Shown one piece after another: positions 12,846 through 24,310 of a DNA stretch of 64,000 nucleotides (the first letter of the stretch is position 1; each line of letters starts with the position of its first letter). The DNA lies in assembly GCA_032358165.1 (NCBI GenBank), contig JAALGY010000033.1, positions 3,162,001 to 3,226,000 on the forward strand, given 5' to 3'. The position numbers were made by a program, and so were the translations under genes. The stretch is from Diplosphaera chodatii. Taxonomy: Eukaryota; Chlorophyta; Trebouxiophyceae; Prasiolales; Stichococcaceae. The notes under the pieces are model-generated. The model did not search any database and was not told where the DNA came from. It was given only the letters and a program-made list of their open reading frames with translations.

Positions 12846-13667
12846 TGCGCATACAGGTAGGCCCGACTCTTATGCAGGACAGGATCAAGCAAGCGTGAGT
12901 CACGGCGGTCAGGGTGCTGAAAGGCGTATCCTTTACACCTGTGCTGCTTGAAATCAAATCTTGTGCAGCAATGATATGCTCCGTCTGCCTTACAGGTGCC
13001 TGCGCAGATCGATCAGAGAGCAGATGGTAGCGCCTGCAGGGCGATCGATCGTCTCTTCGTCTGCCTGCATGCTGCGCTGCTTGCAAAGCCAGTTGCCAGG
13101 TCAGCCGTCACGTGCTGATCCCTGCACGTGCAGGTGCTCTTGCGCCATGCTCCAGCCAATGCGGAGCACACCGCGTTGACATAAAGTACCTGACGGTGGC
13201 CGTAATCAGGTGCACCGTTGGATACCATTCGAGCGCTGCGCGTGGCCGCGATCGCTGTCAGCCCCATGGAAGGAGGCTGCTGCACTTGAGTGGGCTGAGG
13301 TTGGTCTGCCACAGCGAGAGAGTGGACCAGACGGCTTCGTATGGCCATACTGACACCGTAGCGGCGCAAGTCGGTGCAACACACCCTTGCCCGTCATTTG
13401 GTGTTGGGTAACGCCTGTGGCAAGCGCAGCCGCTGCGCGGTGAGTTTCACAGGGGCGGTCCTAGCAGAGCTGCAGGTTCAGGTGGGCAAACGGCTGTGCA
13501 ACGTGTCTGATGATCCTGTGACCCGTCAGTCTGGTTGCCTGCTGTCAGCAGACAGCACCGTAGACAGAGCAGCTCCACATTGCAGGTCGCATGATGCAGC
13601 CCATACACGTGTGCAACCAAAGAGACACGCGGTCACCTTCAGGCTTGATGCACTCGCAGAGCGCGTG
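12846..13667. promoter_or_regulatory. Divergent upstream region of NSE3 and the mitochondrial-type carrier
   Basis: About 820 bases between two inferred starts. It should contain both promoters. The carrier may have an additional 5' exon here, because its reading frame stays open upstream of 13668 without an in-frame ATG. No other gene supported. Confidence 0.4.
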
Positions 13668-15277
13668 ATGCCTGGGCTGGATGACCCCTTCGTCATCAAT
13701 GTCGTTGCGGGAGGCATTGCCGGCGCAGCAACAGCAGTGTTCGTATGCCCGCTGGATGTGCTCAAGACGCGGATGCAAGTGCAAAGCATCAATGCAGGGC
13801 AGCTGGGATACAACCTGCGAGGTGAGGTTCCTTTACACCACGTCGAACGCTCAGTGTGGCTCAGCTTTGGCCTTTTTGACCTAGTGCAGTGGTGATGCAC
13901 TTCCAGGTGGTTTGAGGCAGATATTGCGTGAGGAGGGGTGGCATGGCCTATACCGGGGCCTCAGCCCCACGCTTCTAACACTGCTGCCAAACTGGGCGGT
14001 CTACTTCACTGTGTACGAGCGGTTGAAAGTGTCCTTTGCAGATCGCTTCAACGGTGAGTCAATGGGGATGCCAGAGCATGTCCATCGCAGGCCTGCAGAC
14101 CAAGCAGGCGTCCGCGCCGCAAGCGTCTCCTCATCAAACATGCTGTTGACTGCCTTGCAGATGGCAAGCCCAGCACAGGGACATACATCGGGGCAGCTGC
14201 GGTTGCGGGCTTGGCCACACAGGCAAGCCATGCAGGGAGCTGGCTGAGAGCAGCGTGCAACATTCAACACTGTTGGCCTCGTTGACACAAGATGTGTGGG
14301 TTTACGCGAATCGTGCTGTCACACTCCTCCGTGCAGCTGGTGACGAACCCGCTGTGGGTGGCAAAGACGCGGCTGCAGACACAGCATATGGAGCTGAAGT
14401 GGCGACGGCCCACGGGGGCGATGTACACTGGCGCGTTCAACACCCTGTGGCGCATGGCACGGGAGGAGGGCCTCCATGGGCTGTACAGGTTGGCTCTCTT
14501 GCTGACAGCTGAATAGTTTCGCACACCCGTGGCAGGATCTTGGGCGAACATGCCCCTGTGAGTGCTTGTTAACACGGAAGAAGCGCCTGCAAATCTGCCC
14601 ATCTAGACAACGCTGTCGGGTTTGCTCTGCAGTGGGCTGGGCCCGACTATGCTAGGCATCGCCCATGTAGCGATCCAGTTCCCGCTGTACGAGTTCCTGA
14701 AGCGAAAGGTACTGCCAGAACCAATTTGCGGTGGACTCGTCCATTCTCATCTGGCCCTCACCCCCGCCAGCATCGCGCAGCGGATCCCCCGTGATATGGC
14801 ATGTGCTTGCCACAGATGGCGGAACGTACAGAGGGCGGCCACACCGAGCAGCTGAAACCCATGGAGCTCATCTGCGTCTCGGCAGCGTCAAAGATGGTGG
14901 CCTCGACGGCGACGTACCCGCATGAGGTCATCCGCTCATACATGCACATCCAGGGCACTGGCGCCTTCCGGGGCCTGGTAACGACATCAAAAAGGGTGCG
15001 ACTGGCCGTGTTGATACTTCCAACAGCTGATGAAACATGGTATGTCATGCACCGCGACCTGCTTGGCTGATTTGCACGACCGTGTTGTCTGCGCGCTGTT
15101 GTGCAGATATGGGCACAGGACGGCATCCATGGTTTCTACCGTGGTTGCTCTGCCAACTTGCTGCGGACGACGCCAGCGGCAGCGCTCACCTTTACCACCT
15201 TCGAGATGCTCCAACGATTCATGAAGCGAGCAGCCGCGGAGCGCAGGGGGGAGCTCGCACCAGCAGCCAGCAGCTGA
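13668..15277 (+). CDS. Mitochondrial carrier family protein, NAD/FAD/folate/pyrimidine-nucleotide type
   Basis: Six-helix carrier of the inner mitochondrial or plastid membrane exchanging a nucleotide-type cofactor. Seven exons (13668-13821, 13907-14053, 14161-14222, 14337-14488, 14633-14708, 14816-14995, 15107-15277) give 313 residues. The three carrier repeats show their signatures in order: CPLDVLKTRMQ, NPLWVAKTRLQ and YPHEVIRSYMH. A tryptophan in the second signature is characteristic of the subgroup that transports NAD, FAD, folate or pyrimidine nucleotides. EEGWHGLYRGL and DGIHGFYRGCS are the matching loops. The intron after 14222 has a GCAAGC donor, needed to keep phase. The start is the only in-frame ATG (13668-13670); a 5' exon upstream is possible. 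The exact substrate and organelle cannot be decided from sequence. Confidence 0.9.
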
Positions 15278-16235
15278 TCGGCCACCACTGCACAACAGTG
15301 TGCTGCGCAGCGCACGCGAGGACAAACTTGTCATCAGCGAGCAGCAACACCGGCAACAGCTGCACCATTGATTTCTTGCTGTGTTTTCGATCGCGTTGCA
15401 GCATGTCACAACGAATTGCTTACCGTATTGTGCACAAGGATGTGGGAAGCACAATGTCGTCAAAGTCTTCTGAAGGCCAACGCCCGCCGAAGCTGCCGCC
15501 GATGTCCACGGTGGATTCTCGCATATAGCAAACACAAGCTCCGTGTCAGTGCATCGACTGAGCCGAGCACCACTGCGCGTGCACTTCGAGCTTTCGACCC
15601 ATCAAGTCACGGCAGCACGCCAAGCGCAGCAGGAGCAAACTTACGATTGTCCTGAAGCAATCGGTGGAGGAGGCAGTGGTTTGTGTAGTGAGCACAGCTC
15701 CCATTTATATCGATGTGTTCCTACGCAGCAAACTAGCTGAGCGCTGGCTCCGCACAACTGTGTCATCTGCTCTTCGAGTTGTCAGCGCTGGCCAGATCAC
15801 AGGGGAGCTAGCTTGGGCAGTACCCAGCGCCAGGGACGTGGGCCGACAGTGCGCAGCTTGAGGCCGCTGTGAACGTCCTGAGCGCGATGTCCGATCGCAT
15901 ACAGATGCCAAGCGGGTCATAGCACCTGCGCTACAATGAAGGTCTGGACGCGCACGATGCCTGTGTTACAGGGTGCATGGTTTACATGGTGGAGCTTGGA
16001 GACTGTATGTAGCTCTGCACAGCCATCAACTCAAGCGTGCTCATGCACATGCAGACTGGACCATATGCAGCCGACCTCCCGCCGCGGTATGCGCCGGTTG
16101 TAGCGAGCAGCGGCGCTCAGAACGGCTTGGATCGAAGCCTCACAGGCGCAAGCACACCATTCAAGGTGCACCATGACAACTTCCACTGTGCATTGGGAGT
16201 CTGAACCATCTTGGTGGGAGGACTGAAGAAACTGC
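15278..16235. other. Spacer between two same-strand genes
   Basis: About 960 bases with the 3' UTR of the carrier and the upstream region of the nucleotide-sugar transporter. Short open frames are present on both strands, but none shows family motifs or compatible splice sites. A 5' exon of the next gene may lie here. Confidence 0.4.
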
Positions 16236-18881
16236 ATGGCTGCATGTCAAAGCGTGAGCAGCACCCTGATGTCACACCGCAGGGGGCGCCTGCTTTCAAG
16301 GCATACGCGCAGCAGCCCAGCACAAGCGCACCGCCAGGCTGGCATGGCCGCGCCTGGAAGGCAAGTGTCGACGTCAGACTTGCATATGATGTACAGCAGC
16401 AGCGTCACTGTTGCCTGTCACAGTGAGTCCGTACCTGCACAGTACAAAGTGGCAAGCCAGCAGGCTGCAGGCAGGATGACATGACGCCCTGCTGCCCTCG
16501 CAGGTGTGGTTGGTCGCAGCAGACTGCTTCTTCATTGGCCTCGCGCCGGTGCTGGTGCACATGGCGAAGAATGCGGATGGGAAGTACAGCTTCCACCCTG
16601 TGGCGATCAACCTCATGGTGGAGTGCGCCAAGCTGGTCTTCGCCACCGCCACGCTGCTGGTCAATGTGAGCAGACATCACGGGCAGTGCTGGTGTCTACC
16701 AGCTGTGTTGGAGCGGAAGCATCAGGAGTCACCCGCCAGCATTGCCGCCCATGGCTGGCATGTTCACTTGCGACCGCTGGTCAGTTCACCTTGTTTTCTC
16801 AGCAGCTGCGTGGCTGACATTGTCGACTGCTGATATGTGCTGCAGGGCACGGGTCGGCCAGGGAAGCCGATGTACCGGTCGATGCGGTCGTTTGTGCGGG
16901 ACGCGCAGCACAACCGGCTGCTGGCGGTGCCGGCGGGCCTGTACGCCGTCAACAACTACCTGAAGTTTGCGATGCAGCTGTACTTCAAGCCGACCACCGC
17001 CAAGATGCTGGGCAACCTGAAGGTGCCCGACGCCGCTCGACAGGCTATCCAGTTCAGTCATCGAGCCAGAAGCAAACGACCCATGACTGTGCCTGCATGT
17101 CTGATGGGATTCGGTGTCAAGGGCTGCCTGTGCCACTATGGGTGGCCAGACAGTGGCGTTGTGTGACTGCAGATCCTGGTGATTGCGGTGCTGATGAAGG
17201 GCATTCTGCACCGCACGTTCACGGTGTTTCAGTGGGAGGCGCTGGTGCTGCTGGTGGCCGGCATCACCGTCAACCAGCTCAACTACTGCACCAAGGACGG
17301 CGGCGGTGCGGCGTGCTGTCGAGTGCAGACTGACCTTGTGGGCACCAGCCACAAGCAGTCGGATGCATGCTGCAGAATCCTCAGGCATATGCACGCACTT
17401 CGATCGTGCGTGTAAAATCATCTGCTGCTTCTGGAAGCTTGAAGGACATCACGAGAGTGTGCGGTCCTGGCGGGCACAGGCGACGTCATGGTGCTGGCGG
17501 CAGCGCTGTACACGCTCGGCAGCGTGACGGTGCCCAGCCTGGCGTCCGTGTACAATGAGCTGGCGCTCAAAAAGCACATGGACACCAGCATCGACCTGCA
17601 GAACTGGTGATGCCCCCATGTGTTGGCAGCCTGTGCATGCATGCGAGGGTGAGCTGCGCTGTGCATGTTCGACACCCTCCATGATCTGTATCTGCAACAC
17701 ACCGAAACTTCCGCATGCGACAGTGTCCAGTCGAAAGAGGCTTCACTAATCGAACATGCAGGTTCCTGTACTTTTTCGGCGCGGTGTTCAACCTGGCCGG
17801 CATGTGCGCAGTGGCCACAGTGGGGCGCCAGCCGCTCAGCAGCATGTTTTCAGGGCTATCCACGGTCAGTCGAGCTCGTGCTGCGCCCGTTCTGCTTGCA
17901 CTATACAGCTCGGTGTGTTCAGGGTGCAGAGCAGCTGCCATGCAGGACCGTGTGCTAAGACCTGTACTTATAGAAGGTGTCCTGCAGTCTCTTGGTGCAC
18001 GGCAGTAGGTCAGTGTGAACCACACTGCGGATTATAGGAGGACGTAACCCCGGCTGCCAGCCCATCTCAGGCCGTCATGTGTGCTGACCGCAGGTCACCT
18101 TCCTGTTAGTGGCGAACAACGCCCTGCAAGGCGTGCTGTCCAGCTTCTTCTTTAAGTATGCCGACACCATACTGAAGAAGTGAGTTCAATGTAGTATGCG
18201 ATATTGCTTCTGTTCCACTGCACAGTGCCTCCATGACAGCTTGCCTGCCGTGTCAACCTTCATGATTGCAGATCCTGCTTGCTTGTGCCACAGGTATTCC
18301 TCGACGATTGCCACACTGTTTACAGCCGTGCTGTCTGCTGCGCTCTTTGGGCACAAGCTGACACTCAACTTCAGCATCGGCGTGTCCATCGTGGGCATAT
18401 CCATGCATCAGTTTTTCTCCCAAGGTGCTGATGGTGTACTGTCGTGGCCCAAAGCTGCCTTGTTGCTGCCAAGCAGTTATAATCCGTCGGCGGTTGACAC
18501 ACTACATCCTGTACTGCATCTCTGCAGGCGGGTTGAAATCCACAGCCAAGGCAGAAAACAAACGTCTGCTGCCAGCCAAGAACCTCCAGGTATGCATTGT
18601 GCGCAACCAGGTCGATGTGCATCAAGCCGCTGCTCCCAGGCACAAGCTGAGTCCACACCCCGTAGATGACCACACTTGTCCAGATTCAGTCATGCCAGCT
18701 TTGTAACTAGTATCGTCGGAAACGCCCACTGCAGGTGTCGCCCTCCATGGAGGACCTGAAGCTCGGGTCATCAGGCAGCACAGACAGCCTGCAGAGCATG
18801 GACTCTGTCTTGGGGGACCCAGACAATGGGCACCTGCCCGGCGGCCGGCGCAGCAACCTCAGCACGCTGCTGCCACGATGA
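16236..18881 (+). CDS. Nucleotide-sugar transporter, SLC35A / plant CMP-sialic-acid-transporter-like
   Basis: Golgi or ER membrane antiporter that brings nucleotide sugars into the lumen. Ten exons: 16236-16430 (tentative), 16504-16665, 16846-17022, 17173-17305, 17480-17606, 17762-17864, 18094-18179, 18294-18424, 18528-18589 and 18735-18881. Diagnostic strings shared with the plant family: [14 protein letters not shown] followed by [57 protein letters not shown], and GISMHQFF near the C-terminus. The family name comes from animal homologues; in plants and algae the substrates are UDP-sugars rather than CMP-sialic acid. The last exon is a serine-rich cytosolic tail ([17 protein letters not shown]). 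Exons 2-10 are firm. The first exon keeps phase and offers ATG 16236, but its Ser/Arg-rich leader has no supporting homology. Confidence 0.88.
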
Positions 18882-19517
18882 CGCAGCGCATGCTGACAGC
18901 TGTCTTGGCGCTGACAGTGCAGCCCCCTTGCTGGAGGGCATCCGCGCTGCCGGTGTACTTTCGTTTGGCGCAGGTTTTCATTCTGGTAGCAATGCTGTAG
19001 GCCGCTTCAACAGCGACAGAGGTGCATCCTGTAATATTGGCACCAGTGCTGGTGTAGCAGCGGCATTTGGTGTCTGGCAGCATGCGAAATGTGGGCACCC
19101 AGCGGTGAACCCAATCTGGCGGGCAGGTTGCAGCTGCGAGATGTTTTTGTGACGCCTGGCACTGATTCGGAAGGTCAGGGTCGTTTCATCAATCTCACAC
19201 ACAGCATGCCGAGACGACCATGCGAGACACTTCATACTGAAGTTTGCACATCAACCCAGCACATTGCAACATACTCTGATCCAGCTGTCGTGACCACTGG
19301 CCGCTCAGGGTTTCATCAAACTCTCATGCGCTGAAGTCAAGTTTCACTTTGCTCTGCTCGTCGGCGCTCATGTCATCCAGAGGGGTCGTGTGAGGCTCTC
19401 AAGACACTTGCTACCCCTGCCGGCCACACTGCTGGTGCGGTGCTCGCAACCCCTCATCTGCAGCTCCGGAGGCCTGTGAGCCGCACAAGGCCGACCACCG
19501 ATGGCGTGTGTGCCGGC
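18882..19517. other. Spacer between convergent genes, with a TGTAA motif
   Basis: The 3' UTRs of the nucleotide-sugar transporter and of the minus-strand pyruvate dehydrogenase E2 gene. TGTAA at 19030-19034 lies 149 bases after the transporter stop. No gene seen. Confidence 0.45.
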
Positions 19518-22500
19518 TCAGAAGGCGAGCTGCTCGGGGTCCTCGATCACCGCCTTGAGCGTCTGCATGAACTCCGCGGCGTCGGTGCCGTACACGATGC
19601 GGTGGTCGCACGTCAGGTTCAGCTTCATCTGGCGCTCCACGCCGATGCGGCCGCTCGCGTCTGCCGTGACTGTCGGCTTGCTGGCCGCCACAGCCAGGAT
19701 GCCTGCCATGCCTGCAGGTGTACGCTTCAGCCAGCATCAGCCAGCAGTCGACCAGGACAGTCCAGCGGTCCTGGTGCCTTGCACATGTGAAGTCTAGATG
19801 ACAACCGGCATGTGTGCCGCCAATGTGGTTGAGCAGCACATCGCATGTAAACATGTCATGTTCGCGCGGGCAGCAGTCCAGTGCTGACCGGGCGGGAGGA
19901 TGGCGTCGAAGGCGTCCGCGCCGTACATGCCCATGTTGGAGATGGTGAAGTTGCCGCTGCTGTACTCGTGGGGCGCCAGCTGCTTGTTGCGCGCCCGCTT
20001 CACCAGGTCCTGCAGGCGACACACCCGGGTGTTGACCGACTGCCGACGAGCACCGTGGGATCATCCCACCTGGCTCCGTCAGTGGCACACGGCAGTCTTG
20101 CAGCAGATGCCAGCACCCCGGTCCTCCTACTAGCACGCTAAGCTTTGCAGATTATGGTGCTCACCGCCCAGTTGCGGGACAGCTGGTAGATGTCGGTCGT
20201 GTCGGCGTTTGTGAGGACGGGCGTGATCAGCCCGCCGTCCGGCATCGACACCGCCAGCGCCACGTTCACATTCTCGTTGTACGTGATGCCGCTGGCGTCG
20301 GGCGTGCACGCTGCAGCAGCCATGCTCGAGTTACTAACAGAGTTATGACGCAAATCGCACGATCTTCTGCTACTTCCGGTTGGTGCTGTGGGGGATCTTT
20401 AAGGAGGTGCAAGTGCCGTAGATGGAGCATGTCCTGACAGGATGCTAAGTGCTAAGTTGCACGCAGCACGCAACCATCTCGGATCACAGGTCCAAATCCA
20501 GATGAGACTCACCGGCGAACAGCAGCGGGTGCTGTGCGAGGGCGATGCCGGTTGCCTTGGCCAGCAGCCCCGTCATGGTGACGCCCTTGGGCTTGAGCCG
20601 CCTGTACAGCGTGTCCAGCTTGTCTGTTGTGACCGTGTACGCCACCCGGAACTCCGGCACCTGCGGAGCCAGGGGTCCATGCATCAACAAACACCGCATG
20701 GACACAACCTTCCCGCCTACACCGAGCTGCCACCTCCAGCAGTTTGAGGTCCTTTGAGGATCACATGCTGTCTTGCAGGTGCACTCAACAGATGGGCGGA
20801 CACCGGGTGAAAAATGTCTTTGTAGCTACAACTGGCAGGCAAGGTGTCAGCCTGGCCCCGCGGCTGAGAAGCTCACAAAACGAGCTGGGCGCTGCAGGGC
20901 CTCACCGCCAGGCTGGCAACCATGTTCTTGCTGACGGCGGCCTGCATGGCGGAGAAGGGCACCGTGGTGCCGCGCAGCTCCGACACCCTGGTCGCCTCCG
21001 GCGCCGCCGCCGGCTTGGGCGCCGGTGCGGAGGGGGCGCTGGCGGCTGCAGGTGCGCCAGTCGGTGCTGAGGGCGCCACTGGCGCTGGGGCTGCACACAC
21101 ATACATGCACGCTGAGTGAGCAGCTGCACCTTCATACGCCACTAGCATGTCAGTGAACATATGCGGCAGCTGTGGACTGTACGGGAGGCAGCCAGCGGTG
21201 CGGCCAGGCCACAGGAGTAGGCTTGCTGTCCTGCTCCGCGGGGTACAACCTTGTGTTATAGTGTCGCTCACACAGCAACTGGATGCAAGCATGGGTGCAC
21301 TGTTGTGCGTGCTACGACATTGCCGGTGGCCACCTGCCAGGCACAACGCCTTGCTCGATGCACGGCAAGCTGTACAGCCGATACAGACGGCGTCCCACGG
21401 ACCTGAGGGGGCGCGTCCGCTGCCGTTCTTGGCGGCCTCCACGTCCGAGCCGGTGATGCGGCCGGCGGGCCCGCTGCCCGCCAGCGCCGCCAGGTCCACG
21501 CCCAGGTCCTTCGCCAGCTTCTTCGCGTACGGCGTCTGTGTGACAGGCAGCAGCCACATGAGCAGCTTCTCGAGCGTGACATGCAGCAAAATGGTGAATG
21601 TGTCAACCTGCATGCGCTGATCTTAAGCGGCTTTGTGTAGCGCAAACCCGGCTCGCGGATATGTGCATAAACGCTCACCGCGATGACACGGCCATCTGCC
21701 CGCTTCTGCGCCGGCGGCGCTGCTGCTGGGGCTGCTGGTGGCGGCGGCGGCGGCGGCGGTGCCGTCGCCTGTGCGGTGGCTGCTGGAGCTGGCGCTGGCG
21801 CTGGCTGCAGCGCACAACCATCACTGTCAGGTACCAAAGACATCCGCAGTTTGAAAATGCATGTGCCGGAGCCCCTGCAGCAGGTACGACTGTAAGTAAG
21901 ACTGTGCATGGCGTCAAAATGTGCAAGGACTGTTGTGGGGACACTCACAGCTGCGGCTGCTGCTGGCTGTGGCGGCGGCGGGGGCGGCGGCGGCGCTGCG
22001 GCACCGTTGCCACTCGAACCGCCGCCGGCCTTCGACTTGGCCTCGTCCAGCTCACCCTCCGTCTCCGCAACATATGCGATCGGCTCGCCTGAGGCACGGC
22101 GGCCCATGCCGAGTCAGCATCCTTGCAGGCTCACATAGTATTGGATCCACCCCTATGCGCTGCTGGAGAGTGACAAGCAGTTGGCGTTAAACAGTGCGTG
22201 GCCAGATCCTCAGCAGGGCAGCGGATGGTGACCGCTGGACAGTGCTGGCGGTCTCCACGCATGTATCACCCACCGACATTGGCGACGCCGCCCTCCTGGA
22301 TGACGATGCCGCCGAGGAAGCCCTCGGTGAAGGACTCGACGTCCATGTCGGCCTTGTCGGATTCCACCACCACGACGCTCTCGCCCTTTGTGATCTTGTC
22401 GCCGGGGCTCTTCAGCCAGGTGACCACCTTGCCCTCTGTCATGGTGGAGCTCAGCGCTGGCATGAAGATTTCTTTGACCGCGGCCAGCGGCGTGACGGCG

Positions 22501-22616
22501 CAACGCCTTCCGGGTTGCCGCACCGTGCACGGACGGGCCTGCAGCCTTGCGATCTGCGTCCTGCACAGCGCGCCCTGGCATGATCCCGCCATCTGAGAGC
22601 TGCCGCAGGACGCCAT
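19518..22616 (-). CDS. LTA2: Plastid pyruvate dehydrogenase E2, dihydrolipoamide acetyltransferase
   Basis: Core subunit of the plastid pyruvate dehydrogenase complex, passing acetyl groups from E1 via a lipoyl arm to CoA for fatty acid synthesis. Nine exons give 511 residues: 22616-22274, 22088-21949, 21804-21679, 21535-21403, 21090-20906, 20660-20513, 20310-20165, 20009-19889 and 19711-19518. The order is a Ser/Ala/Arg transit-like leader, one lipoyl domain (ESDKADMDVES with the lipoylated Lys), a proline-rich linker, the E1/E3-binding domain (TPYAKKLAKDLGVDLAAL), a second Ala/Pro linker, and the catalytic domain ending in CDHRIVYGTDAAEF. One lipoyl domain, the DKADMDVE motif and HRIVYG point to the plastid rather than the mitochondrial enzyme. 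ATG 22616 is chosen because it gives a clean transit peptide; the frame is open further upstream. Confidence 0.93.
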
Positions 22617-22963
22617 GGAGCCGCTGTGCGTGTGCGACACGGCGCCAGGTGCTGAAGCGACCGAGCCGATGTGGCAGTCGAGCTTGTGCGGTGAAATACC
22701 AGTGGTCGCCTGGCTGGTCACCGCTTCTCCGGGTTTTGGCGCATTCAGCATTTCGCGCACCCCAAATGGCAGCCGCGGGGTTGAGCCCAAGCCAGTCGCA
22801 ATCTGCAGGTGCAGCACAATTTTGCAGCGAAGTACATCTCACTCAGGGTGGCATCGGGGCTTTCGGGGAGTGCCCGATCTGTTGCACGGCATTCTGAGCA
22901 CAGTCTGTGTCTGCTTGAATCGTTGCACGGCGCAAGCCAAACAGACTGCTAGAGGGCACAGCG
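22617..22963. promoter_or_regulatory. Short divergent promoter between plastid E2 and a small membrane protein
   Basis: The inferred starts of two head-to-head genes are only 347 bases apart, so promoter elements are probably shared. No TATA box recognised. Confidence 0.45.
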
Positions 22964-24177
22964 ATGCTTCCTGTCGCAAAAGCGATGCCATCGTGCACAT
23001 TCAGCAGGCCTCCAGTAGCTGGACTACCGGCATCAGCATGCACTGTAAGAGGGAGTTGCAGGTGTGCCGGCTGTGACGGCCGCTGCATTGGCGCAGACTT
23101 GCCCAGCATGAGTGCCGCCAAATCCTGCACTGCTTGGCTTGCAATCAGACGTCACACTCAAGCAGCGCCATTCAATGCAGCGGAATGTCTATGTGTCAAC
23201 AGGCAGCGGCAGATGTCCGCACCATTGCGCCATCATGTAACGGTTTCTGCCACGGAGCGGTCTACAGACAGCACCGAGGATGCCGGGCCACCAGGTGGGC
23301 GTCTTGGTCTGCACAGCCACACCGTCATGCAATGCACGGGCGTCAAACCTGCAATGCGCGTGGTGCCCAGGGCAACATGAGAAGCTGGCAGCGCATCTCC
23401 AGTGTCACATGCTGTGTGCAGACTTCGCTGAAGACTTGACCCGCGACGTCCGTGGCAGCGACGAGGAGTGGATGCAGCGACGGCAGCAGGAACGGCAGTC
23501 GTGGCGCGAGTCGCTGAACTTCCAGCCTGAGTCGCTCAATGGCAGCGGAGCGGCCCGGCCGGCATCGCTGGGCGACAAAATCAAGGAGGGCTTCGACAAG
23601 GTCAGGATTCAGGGATTGTGAGCTTGCCACAGAGGTCTTAGAGGGCTCGTGGCACAGGCTCCAGGCATGTGCCTGCATACACCATGCATGTACGTGGGCA
23701 TCATGCCCCACCTCAGGGCAGTTCGTGGGTCATGCAGGTGCTGATTGCCGATTTCTTCTTCGTGTGCCTGTCGTTGGTGGCGCTGCTGGTTGCCATCGGG
23801 GTGCAGGCAGCGACCAAATCCACGGTGAGGGGCAGACTGGCCGGCGGCATGCCCGCTAGAGGCTGTCGGGTATAGCTCCTCACGCAGTCTGCATGACTCT
23901 GACTGCTGTGCTGACACCCCACAGTCAGATTGCTGTGACGGCCTGCAGGTATTGTCAGGCCTGTGGCTAGCAGCCTGGCCAGTGCTGTTCCAGCCAGCGA
24001 TTGGCGTGCTTATGGGTGGCGCGGTGAGGTCATGTATGGTTGCGAGGAGTGTTGGTGGCCAACACATCGCATGCTGTGAGGATAACACGTATGCTAGTCT
24101 TACACGTGGTTTGCTCTTCCATGCAGCTGCTGTCAGGGCTTATTGGTTGGGTGCAGTCTGACATCATCAAGGATTGA
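22964..24177 (+). CDS. Membrane protein of unknown function, probably plastid-targeted
   Basis: Not assigned to a named family. Five exons in phase (22964-23294, 23422-23600, 23738-23824, 23949-24023, 24127-24177) give about 240 residues. The first exon is rich in Ser, Ala, Arg and Cys with few acids, like a plastid leader. Exon 2 is a charged amphipathic stretch (DEEWMQRRQQERQSW, then SLGDKIKEGFDKV). Exons 3 to 5 encode two hydrophobic segments, around ADFFFVCLSLVALLVAIGV and LWLAAWPVLFQPAIGVLMGG, and end GLIGWVQSDIIKD. The 3' exons are well supported by splice sites and hydrophobic pattern. The first exon is tentative and may hide introns. Head-to-head placement with plastid E2 fits a plastid role, but that is inference only. 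Confidence 0.6.
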
Positions 24178-24310
24178 AGCCCCAATCTGTCTGGCTGCCG
24201 ATCACGGCTGGCAACCACAAAACAAGCTACTGTAGTGTCATCGCGGAGTTGCAGCTTGCTGCAGCTGTGAAGCGTGATCAGTGTAAATATATGTCGGGGC
24301 GCAGCAAAGG

